64,000 nt of DNA, from assembly GCF_042653545.1 (NCBI RefSeq), contig NZ_JBHSIS010000017.1:1-64000 (forward strand). Direction: 5' to 3'. This document shows positions 50,599 to 57,024 of the stretch, in pieces. The position numbers were made by a program, and so were the translations under genes. Position 1 is the first letter of the stretch, and each line of letters begins with the position of its first letter. The DNA is from Actinophytocola glycyrrhizae. Lineage in GTDB: Bacteria > Actinomycetota > Actinomycetes > Mycobacteriales > Pseudonocardiaceae. Under the pieces are notes generated by a model. The model had not been told where the DNA came from and searched no databases. It saw nothing but the letters and a program-made list of their open reading frames with translations.

Positions 50599-51896
50599 CC
50601 AGGTTCCTGCCACACCCCGACCTGCTCGCCTCGCCCCGGCACCGGGACTGGCCGGAGTACCCGGCCTCCGCCGTGCCACCGCTGCTCGCCCCGCCCCGCG
50701 CCGCCGACGTGGTCGTCGTCGGCGCGGGGCCCGCGGGGCTCGCGGTCGCGGCGGCGCTGTGGCACCTCGGGGTGCACGACGTGGTGATCGTCGACCGGGA
50801 CGGCCGCACGGCGGGCCGCTTCCACGACCGCATCGACCGGATCGGGCAACGGGTGCTGCGCTCGCCGTACGAGCACCACCCCGGCGTCGAGGGTTACCGC
50901 GACTGCGAGCTGCGTGACTTCGCGCGGACGCACTGGGCGCTGCTGACCGAACTCGAGCGGCGCGAGGTCCGGATGTCGCAGGCCGGGCACCGTTCCGTCG
51001 TGCCGGTCGACGTGTTCGAGGCCTACTGCGCGCACACCGCGGTCCTCCACGGAGTGCCCGGCAGCCTCGTGCGTGGCGAGGTCCGCGAGCTGGTGCCCGG
51101 CCCGGAACGGGTGTCCGTGCACGGGGTCGCCGGTGCCGGGGAGTTCACGATCTCCGCCGGGTACGTCGTGCTGTGCCAGGGTGAGGAGCGGCGCGACGCG
51201 CCCGCGCACTGGTGGCCGGGCGACCGGCCGGCCGCCGTGGCGTACTGGGACGAGCCGGGCCCGGCCGAGACCGGTCACGAGGTGGTCGTCGGCGCGGGCT
51301 TGACCGCCGCGCACCTCATCCACAACGCGCTCGACCGCGGCAGCCGCGTCAGCTGGGTGCTGCGCGAGGAGGCCGAGCGCTACCAGTGCTCCGACGTGAA
51401 CGCCTCGTTCTTCCGCGCGGAGGGCCGCGCCCGCTTCGACGGCGTGCCGTGGGAGGAGCGGCTGGCGCTGATGGGCAGGCAACGGCGCGCGACGGTGATG
51501 TTCGAGTTCCGCCCGCAGCTGACCGAGGCGGAGGCCGACGGCAGGCTCACCGTGCACCGCGGCGCGGCGGTCGAGGCGGTCGAGGACGGCGCGGTGCTGC
51601 TCGCGGACGGCACGTCCGTGCGCGGCGACCACGTGTGGCTCGCGCTGGGCACCGTCCCGTCGATCGGCGACGGGCTGCTGCCCGCCGAAGTGGTCGGGGC
51701 GCGCGACGGCTGGCCGGATCTCGACGAGCGCACGCTCGCCTTCCGGTCGGTGCCCAGGGTGTTCGCGGCGGGCGCCGCGACCTGCATGGTGCTCGGCCCC
51801 GCCGGGCGCAACATCGACGGCCACCGGGTGGCCACCGCGCGAATCGCGACGTGCGTGGCAGCGGGGCTGCGGGACCGGGCGGTCGCGCATGTCTGA
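50595..51896 (+). CDS. FAD/NAD(P)-binding flavoprotein (monooxygenase-like)
   Basis: 433 residues from GTG 50595. First Rossmann motif VVVVGAGPAGLAVAAALWHLG at about 38-58, second nucleotide motif VVVGAGLTAAHLIHNALDRG near 230, and RVFAAGAATCMVLGPAGRNIDGHRVA near the C-terminus. The layout resembles flavin monooxygenases or lysine/ornithine N-hydroxylase-like proteins. It could oxygenate or reduce a cluster intermediate. It is translationally coupled at both ends. Confidence 0.85.
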   Translation: MTRFLPHPDLLASPRHRDWPEYPASAVPPLLAPPRAADVVVVGAGPAGLAVAAALWHLGVHDVVIVDRDGRTAGRFHDRIDRIGQRVLRSPYEHHPGVEGYRDCELRDFARTHWALLTELERREVRMSQAGHRSVVPVDVFEAYCAHTAVLHGVPGSLVRGEVRELVPGPERVSVHGVAGAGEFTISAGYVVLCQGEERRDAPAHWWPGDRPAAVAYWDEPGPAETGHEVVVGAGLTAAHLIHNALDRGSRVSWVLREEAERYQCSDVNASFFRAEGRARFDGVPWEERLALMGRQRRATVMFEFRPQLTEAEADGRLTVHRGAAVEAVEDGAVLLADGTSVRGDHVWLALGTVPSIGDGLLPAEVVGARDGWPDLDERTLAFRSVPRVFAAGAATCMVLGPAGRNIDGHRVATARIATCVAAGLRDRAVAHV

Positions 51897-52317
51897 GTAC
51901 GACACGGTGTTCTCCCTTCCGAACGTCGACGAGGACCCCGGCACCGAGCTCGGGGTCCTGCTGATGGGCCTTGGGCCCGAACGGCTGCTCGCCGGGCTGG
52001 GCGTCGCGGCCGAGACCGGCGACCCGGCCACCGCGACGCTGCTCGTGGACCAGTTGCGCCACGACGCCTGGCCGGACCGGACACTCGAGGCGGTGCTCGC
52101 GACCGGCGGCGACCGGTGGCGGGCGGTACGCGCACGGTTCGTGGCGGCGGCGCCCGCGGGCGAGACCCGGTCGGCGGCACTGCGCAGGCTGTGGTCCACG
52201 GCGGTGGACGTCGTGACCGCCGCCGGCGTGGCGGCCGGCGATGCCGAGCGGGTGTACCTGGCCGCCTGCTGGCTGCGCCGGGACGAGATCGACCAACTCG
52301 TGCCAGAGCGGCACTGA
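51889..52317 (+). CDS. Unrecognised 142-residue helical protein
   Basis: ATG 51889 overlaps the flavoprotein gene by 8 bases. The sequence is Ala/Leu/Arg-rich and helical (LLMGLGPERLLAGLGVAAETGDPATATLLVDQLRHDAWPD), with no Cys-based motif or membrane segment. The acidic start (MSEYDTVFSLPNVDEDPG) is distinctive. I do not recognise the family. Coupling to the flavoprotein suggests a partner or helper. Confidence 0.65.
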   Translation: MSEYDTVFSLPNVDEDPGTELGVLLMGLGPERLLAGLGVAAETGDPATATLLVDQLRHDAWPDRTLEAVLATGGDRWRAVRARFVAAAPAGETRSAALRRLWSTAVDVVTAAGVAAGDAERVYLAACWLRRDEIDQLVPERH

Positions 52318-52340
52318 CCAACCGAACGCGAAGGAAGCCC

Positions 52341-52883
52341 GTGGCCCACTTCAGATCCCTGCCGGACGACGCCGTGCTGATGGACGTCTTCCGCGCCTAC
52401 CCGGAGACGTCCCGGCCGCTGCTTGGCTACCACGAGGTCGTCATGCGCGGCCCGTCCCCGTTCACGCCAGGCGAGCGGGAGCTCATCGCCGCCTACGTGT
52501 CGGGCGTCAACGCGTGCGCCTACTGCCACGGCGTGCACACCGTCACCGCGGAGGCTTGCGGGATCGAGACCGGCGCCGCACCTGCGGCGGTCGCCGACCT
52601 CGACACGGCGCCGGTGGACGAGCGGATGCGGCCGGTCCTGCGCTACGTTGGCAAACTGACCCGGGAACCGTCGTCGGTCACGCGGGCGGACGCGGACGAG
52701 GTGCTCGCCGCGGGCTGGAGCGAGGACGCGCTCCATTCCGCGATCATGGTGTGCGCGCTGTTCAACTTCATGAACCGGATGGTCGAGGGACACGGGATCA
52801 GCGCGGGCACGGACTACCTCGCGACGTCCGGCAAGCGCCTCGAGGAGCTCGGCTACGCGGGACTGAACCAGCTCCTCTCCTGA
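52341..52883 (+). CDS. AhpD-like (carboxymuconolactone decarboxylase fold) protein
   Basis: 180 residues from GTG 52341. YVSGVNACAYCHGVHTVTAEACG has the redox pair CxxC plus His of AhpD-like proteins, and the alpha-helical fold follows (EDALHSAIMVCALFNFMNRMVEG). Members act as peroxidase-type reductases or, without the Cys pair, as decarboxylases. Here the Cys pair is intact, so a thiol-redox role with the DinB-fold proteins could protect against reactive products (inference). It is the last gene of the operon; its stop lies in a palindrome shared with the next gene. Confidence 0.85.
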   Translation: MAHFRSLPDDAVLMDVFRAYPETSRPLLGYHEVVMRGPSPFTPGERELIAAYVSGVNACAYCHGVHTVTAEACGIETGAAPAAVADLDTAPVDERMRPVLRYVGKLTREPSSVTRADADEVLAAGWSEDALHSAIMVCALFNFMNRMVEGHGISAGTDYLATSGKRLEELGYAGLNQLLS

Positions 52884-52899
52884 CGCGGCGCGTCAGGAG
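52877..52899. terminator. Palindrome carrying both convergent stop codons
   Basis: CTCCTGACGCG-G-CGCGTCAGGAG is a near-perfect 23-base palindrome. The TGA of the AhpD-like gene is in its left arm and the TGA of the minus-strand SARP is in its right arm. It may act as a compact terminator in both directions, though the centre allows only a tight loop. Confidence 0.5.
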
Positions 52900-53696
52900 T
52901 TGAACACGACGCTCGTGTCCTCGACGGAGGCCTGGCCGGTGAGGATGGCGTGGTGCAGGTGGCGAACCCTGGGCGACGGTTCGACGCCAAGCTGTTCCAC
53001 CATCTCGCTGCGCAGCTTGCGGTAGGCCGCCAGCGCCTGGCTCTGCCGCCCGCAACGGTACAGCGCGATCATGTGCTGCACGCAGAAGTTCTCCAGCATC
53101 GGGTGCCGCACGCACAGGGTCGCGAGCTCCCCGAGCAGCTGGTGGTGGCGACCGAGCTTGAGGTCGGCCTCGATGCGCAGGTGCAGGTCGCCGAGCCGGT
53201 TCTCGTCGAGGCGCAGCGCCTCGATCGCCAGCTGTGGCCCCACCGGCACGTCGGCGAGCGCGGGTCCGCGCCACAGGCGCAACGCCTCGGCCAGCGTCCG
53301 CGACGCGCGCTCGTGGTCGCCCTCGTTCACCGCCTGGCGCCCCGCCGCGGACAGCCGTTCGTAGCGGATGGCATCCACCGCGGTCGGCTCCACGTTCAGC
53401 AGGTAGCCGGACCGCCGCGTGATCAGGATGTCCTTGGACGTCAGGTCGCCCTGGTCGGCCAGCGCCATGTCCAGGTTCCTGCGCAGCTTCAGGATGTAGG
53501 TGTGTAATGTCGGCACGACACTTCGGGGTGGATTGCTGGCCCATACCTCGTCGGTCAGGGAGTTCACGGTCACGACCCGGCCCGCGTTGAGTGCCAGTAT
53601 CGCCAGCAGTTGGCTCGGCTTGCTCGCCGTGGGCACGATGGAGATACCGCCGACCGCGACTTCCAGAGGACCGAGCACATTAATTTCGGTTCGCAT
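52893..53696 (-). CDS. SARP activator, second in the enediyne-like locus
   Basis: 267 residues: winged helix 1-100 (MRTEINVLGPLEVAVGGISIVPTASKPSQLL) and BTAD to 260. The start and several BTAD segments (LGRHHQLLGELATLCVRHPMLENF) are close to the SARP at 44501 (LGRHHQLLGDLAALCARHPHMENF), so they are probably paralogues. The position corresponding to the TTA of the latter is CTG here, so the bldA dependence differs. It faces the oxidoreductase operon tail to tail. Confidence 0.92.
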   Translation of the reverse strand: MRTEINVLGPLEVAVGGISIVPTASKPSQLLAILALNAGRVVTVNSLTDEVWASNPPRSVVPTLHTYILKLRRNLDMALADQGDLTSKDILITRRSGYLLNVEPTAVDAIRYERLSAAGRQAVNEGDHERASRTLAEALRLWRGPALADVPVGPQLAIEALRLDENRLGDLHLRIEADLKLGRHHQLLGELATLCVRHPMLENFCVQHMIALYRCGRQSQALAAYRKLRSEMVEQLGVEPSPRVRHLHHAILTGQASVEDTSVVFNS

Positions 53697-53734
53697 GTCG
53701 TTTCCCTTTTCTCATCTGCTCGGGCCGAGCCGGA

Positions 53735-53786
53735 AACACCAATGCCCATTCGCCGACGACGCGGTCGGTGAATGGGCATTGGTGTT
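53735..53786. promoter_or_regulatory. Long hairpin upstream of the second SARP
   Basis: AACACCAATGCCCATTC and GAATGGGCATTGGTGTT are perfect arms, extended inward by CCGA/TCGG, with a loop of about 8 bases. It is 39 bases before the SARP start on the minus strand. No T-run follows in that direction, so it may be a transcript-borne control element or the terminator of the upstream operon. Confidence 0.55.
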
Positions 53787-53986
53787 ATCAGAAAATGGGC
53801 GCAGCTCCGCCTGAAAAAAGCGTGACAGAAGGTCGAGTCGTTGTCAAGCCGGATCCGAGAACGCGATGCGCCTGATTCGAAGTGGTGAGAGGAAGCGGGC
53901 CGGGCGGACCCGGAAACACCGGCGTCCAGCTCGGCTGACAATTCCGCGCACCACATGACCGTCTCCCCACTGTCTGTCGCTTCTGC

Positions 53987-54181
53987 CTATGTCACCCTGG
54001 TGTCCTCGCGCTCGGCGACCAGGACGTACAGTTCGGCCAGGTCGTACTCGGCCCGGCCCGGTGTGCCGTAGCGGGTGAGCCGTCCCCGGCTCGCCCACTT
54101 GCGGATCGTCGCCTCGGGCACCCCGGCCGCCAGCGCGGCCAGTTGGGTGGGCACCGTCGTGCGTCGGATACGCGGGTTCAT
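53987..54181 (-). CDS. Small MerR/BldC-type helix-turn-helix protein
   Basis: 64 residues from ATG 54181, which overlaps the upstream stop by ATGA. TTVPTQLAALAAGVPEATIRKWASRGRLTRYG is a MerR-like winged helix-turn-helix, as in BldC. No effector domain follows. It is probably a DNA-binding regulator translated with the zinc-ribbon-like protein upstream. Confidence 0.8.
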   Translation of the reverse strand: MNPRIRRTTVPTQLAALAAGVPEATIRKWASRGRLTRYGTPGRAEYDLAELYVLVAEREDTRVT

Positions 54182-54828
54182 TCCCCACCTTCCCGTGAGT
54201 CCAGCTGGTGGCCGCCGCGGAGCAGCAGCCACTGCTCCGGCGGCCATTCGTGGCCCGCGTCGCAGCGGACCCGCCGCGGCGGATGGCCTTCCGCCCGCAC
54301 GGTCCGCCCGCAGCCAGGGTGGGCGCACGGTCCCAGCGTGATCTCGACGGTCGACTCGGGTTGCAGCACCGCGCGGGCGCCGTCGGCCAGTGCGGCCAGC
54401 TCGTCAACGAACTCCGGCGCGGCCGGGTGCGCGGTGAGCCACCCGAAGTGGATCAGCACGAAGGTCGACAGGCGCGGCACGCTCAGCTCGTCGGGACCGG
54501 AGACGCCGCGCTCGTTGGCCACCAGCCCGCACCAGGACGCGAGCACGCCGAGGACGTCCGAGCGGACGTTCACCACGGCCTCGCGCAGCACGATGCCGCG
54601 CGGCTTGCCCCCGCTGACCCGTTCCCGCAGCTGCGGCCTGCGCATGTCGAGCATGTAGGCGCACATGTTGTACAGCCCCGGTAACTCGAGCAGGTTCTCC
54701 TCGGTGTCTTCCCGGCACTCCGCGCAGATCGCGAGGCCGGGCGCGGTGCGGGGCGGGGTGTCGTCACCGTCGTGCCGCCTGCTCCGGCAGAAGTACCGAT
54801 CCTGGTTCTCGGGCACCATCTCGGCCAT
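54178..54828 (-). CDS. Zinc-ribbon-like actinobacterial protein (OvmZ-like)
   Basis: 216 residues if ATG 54828 (GGAGAG upstream) is used; an ATG at 54876 overlaps the upstream stop (ATGA) and would add 16 residues. CRSRRHDGDD and CAECREDTEENLLELPGLYNMCAYML open the protein; the end has LGPCAHPGCGRTVRAE and VRCDAGHEWPPEQW, so two likely zinc sites enclose a helical middle. Proteins like this (OvmZ-like) precede small helix-turn-helix genes in many actinomycetes. A regulatory pair is probable; mechanism unknown. Confidence 0.75.
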   Translation of the reverse strand: MAEMVPENQDRYFCRSRRHDGDDTPPRTAPGLAICAECREDTEENLLELPGLYNMCAYMLDMRRPQLRERVSGGKPRGIVLREAVVNVRSDVLGVLASWCGLVANERGVSGPDELSVPRLSTFVLIHFGWLTAHPAAPEFVDELAALADGARAVLQPESTVEITLGPCAHPGCGRTVRAEGHPPRRVRCDAGHEWPPEQWLLLRGGHQLDSREGGE

Positions 54829-54872
54829 GATCACTCTCCGTCGCAAGCGTGGGCGATGGTGGGCGGTGGCGG

Positions 54873-55793
54873 TCATGCCGGCACCCGGACGCCGAGTCCG
54901 TTGTGCAGCGCGGCTTCGGCGATCTTCTTGGCGAGTTCGATGTTCGGGGTGCCCGCGCTCAGCAGCTCGACCACCACGATGTCGTCCTGCTGCTCACGAC
55001 CGTGGTGGGCGCCTGAGAGCAGCAGCCCGAGGTCGGCGGCGATGGCGGGCGGCCGGGTGTGGGTTACCGACCCCTTCTTCACGTTCTCCAGGTGCTTGCC
55101 GACGACGTGGCGGCCGGCGTGTTCCGGCAGCAGGGCGAGGTCGTCGACGTAGATCTGGTCGGCCCGGTCGACCAGCGCGGCAGGCAGGTCGTGACCGGAC
55201 GCGTTCACGAGCAGGGTGCCGCGCACGAGGTGGCCGATCGGCGCCTCGCCGGGCCCCTCGGTCATGGCGCCCTCGCTCACCGCGACGACCAGGTTCGCGC
55301 CGAACAGCGAGTCGGCGAGCTTGGGCACCACGGACAACCCGATGCCCGCGAAGTCGAGCTGGTCGACGAGCCGGGGCTCGAGCGGGACCGAGGTCGGCTC
55401 GTCGGTGAGCCGCATGGCGACGTGGATGATGTCGGGCACGTGCCGCGCGAGCACGGAGAGCTGCGGCTGGGTGGCGGCCGCGGTGCCGAGCATGGCGACC
55501 GTGACCCCGCCGGGGGCGAGCAGTTCGTGCGTCGCGAGCGCGGCGAGCGCCGCGACGTGCACCGCACGCAGGCTCGCGGCCGGGATCGCGCAGGACAGGC
55601 CCGGCTCGACGTCCTCGGCCAGGACGCACTCGACCTGGCCGCCCGACCAGGGAACGCACCCGGGCTCCCGTGTCCGGTCGGGGTGGCCGATGGTGCGTTT
55701 GATCAACTCCTCGGCGAGTACGGCGACCGGGTCGACCTTCTCCAGTGTCCGCCACACATCGTCTGTGTCGAGCCGCAGGACCGTCTTGTCCAT
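54873..55793 (-). CDS. Ornithine cyclodeaminase/mu-crystallin family protein
   Basis: 306 residues from ATG 55793. A Rossmann segment (VTVAMLGTAAATQPQLSVLARHVPDI) stands where OCD proteins bind NAD, but the usual GxGxQ motif reads GTAAATQ. C-terminal LVRGTLLVNASGHDLPAALV and YVDDLALLPEHAGRHV follow family order. OCD-family enzymes make proline from ornithine or take part in non-proteinogenic amino acid synthesis (e.g. SbnB-like). With the altered NAD motif the activity is uncertain. It is the first gene of a three-gene operon with the zinc-ribbon and helix-turn-helix proteins. Confidence 0.8.
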   Translation of the reverse strand: MDKTVLRLDTDDVWRTLEKVDPVAVLAEELIKRTIGHPDRTREPGCVPWSGGQVECVLAEDVEPGLSCAIPAASLRAVHVAALAALATHELLAPGGVTVAMLGTAAATQPQLSVLARHVPDIIHVAMRLTDEPTSVPLEPRLVDQLDFAGIGLSVVPKLADSLFGANLVVAVSEGAMTEGPGEAPIGHLVRGTLLVNASGHDLPAALVDRADQIYVDDLALLPEHAGRHVVGKHLENVKKGSVTHTRPPAIAADLGLLLSGAHHGREQQDDIVVVELLSAGTPNIELAKKIAEAALHNGLGVRVPA

Positions 55794-55993
55794 CGCGCTC
55801 GCCTCTCCCCATCGCACCGAACCTTACGGTGGTGAATCTCCCGGAGGCGCTTACTCCCACCCCATCGCCTGGCTATCGCCGCTCGATAGCGGGGCGTTAA
55901 GCGGCGAAATGTCAACGCAAGGCGAGTGGCCGTTGACTTGTTCTCAAGCGGGGATCACCCGCTGATCAAGACAACGAGCCAAAGGACGAAATC

Positions 55994-56158
55994 ATGTCGA
56001 AACTGTCGAAGCTGGCCGCCAGGACGCTCGTCACCCTCGCCGGTGCCGGAAGTCTGCTGTTCGCGGCCACGTCGGTCGCGGCTTTATCCGAGATCGGCCC
56101 GGCGCAGGGCGAGGTCTCCGTGGTCGCCGACTCGCCGTGGGACCACCTGAAGCCCTGA
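55994..56158 (+). CDS. 54-residue secreted peptide
   Basis: ATG 55994 opens MSKLSKLAARTLVTLAGAG..., a Sec signal with core LVTLAGAGSLLFAATSVAA. The mature part would be only about 25 residues (ALSEIGPAQGEVSVVADS then PWDHLKP). A TTA codon encodes the Leu after AA (A-L-S). AGGACGAAATC precedes the ATG. A strong hairpin follows at 56214-56249. It is too short for an enediyne apoprotein. It might be a signalling peptide, but it may also be a chance frame; codon use and signal quality support a gene. Confidence 0.6.
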   Translation: MSKLSKLAARTLVTLAGAGSLLFAATSVAALSEIGPAQGEVSVVADSPWDHLKP

Positions 56159-56213
56159 CACCATTCGTGTACCGGCCGGAGACCGTTCCGCGCCGACTGG
56201 GGAGTGAGAACCG

Positions 56214-56249
56214 TGGCGTCATTTCCGCAATGCGACGGAAATGACGCCA
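56214..56249 (+). terminator. Terminator hairpin after the secreted peptide gene
   Basis: TGGCGTCATTTCCG pairs perfectly with CGGAAATGACGCCA around CAATGCGA; TCCTATTGTCC follows. Confidence 0.75.
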
Positions 56250-56324
56250 TCCTATTGTCCGGGCTTCGGGGAAACGCGCGCCAGAAAGTGACCTGAGCGC
56301 TGCCGTTCCGCGCGGCCCGGCCGA

Positions 56325-56380
56325 TGTCCCGAACGACGCTTTCGGGACGTTGAGCGTCCCGAAAGCGTCTTTCAGGGCAT
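56325..56380. repeat. Palindromic repeat, divergent copy 5
   Basis: GACGCTTTCGGGACG and CGTCCCGAAAGCGTC pair around TTGAG, ending TCTTTCAGGGCA like the other copies. Confidence 0.7.
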
Positions 56381-56448
56381 CACCCCCGCCGCCCGCGCAA
56401 CGCCCACCGGGCGCAAGCGCCCCGGCAGCTCCCGCGGGACGGCCCCGC

Positions 56449-56568
56449 TGCCGTGAAAGGCGCGTTCACGGCACAACCGCTGCCGTGAAAGGCACATTCA
56501 CGGCGCTGAGCGCCCTGAATGGCCCATTGACGGCATCGCGAATGCCGTCAACGCGCCTTTCACGGCAC
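56449..56568. repeat. Palindromic repeat, variant copy 6
   Basis: Opens TGCCGTGAAAGGCGCGTTCA and ends CAACGCGCCTTTCACGGCA. It is nearly the same as 32991-33110 and stands at the same distance and orientation from the inverted-repeat element. Confidence 0.85.
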
Positions 56569-56702
56569 CAGGCCAAGCGCTACGCACCGGGCCCGCGCAC
56601 CGGGCCCCGCACAGCAAGCCCGCGAAGCAAGCCCCGCGAAGCGGGGCAACGACGACCCCACGCGACCCCGACGGTGGCGCAAGCCCACCACGAAGGGGCT
56701 CC

Positions 56703-56836
56703 CTGCCATCCCGTCGACCTGGCAGCGCCCGATCGCACCGTGTCAAGGGGGGCCAGAAGCCCGAAGCACAACAGGCACGAATCCGGCCCCCCTTGGCGCG
56801 GTGTGATAGCCCGTAGGGAGGTCGACGGGATGGCAG
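56703..56836. repeat. 134-bp inverted-repeat element, copy 2
   Basis: Terminal arms CTGCCATCCCGTCGACCT/AGGTCGACGGGATGGCAG and inner AAGGGGGGCC/GGCCCCCCTT are identical to those at 33226-33357; the loop differs. Same orientation as copy 1, 23.5 kb away. Confidence 0.88.
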
Positions 56837-56881
56837 GCAGACCCGAACCCAACCGCAGCCCAACAGCCCCCCGCCACCCCC

Positions 56882-57012
56882 GAGACCTGCCCGTCCGGCG
56901 AGGACAAAGACCACCAGACGGGCAACCCGAACCGGCAAACCCCGGAGACCTGCCCGTCCGGCGAGGACAAGGACCACCAGACGGGCAACCCGACCCGGCA
57001 AACCCGGAGACC
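56882..57012. repeat. Tandem repeat of 62-63 bases
   Basis: Two units beginning GAGACCTGCCCGTCCGGCGA (56882 and 56945) and the start of a third at 57007. Units contain GGACCACCAGACGGGCAACC. A single unit start is present at 33404, after the other inverted-repeat copy. Confidence 0.8.
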
Positions 57013-57024
57013 AACCGGACGATC

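Larger units (their letters stand above)
56159..57024. other. Repeat-rich intergenic region, no gene seen
   Basis: 866 bases hold the peptide gene's hairpin, two palindromic repeats, the second inverted-repeat element and a 63-base tandem repeat. Open frames here are low-complexity and read through the repeats. Confidence 0.7.

Noticed and set aside
55994..56158. Small peptide as an enediyne apoprotein
   Set aside because: Known apoproteins have about 110 mature residues with two disulfides; this has about 25 and no Cys.
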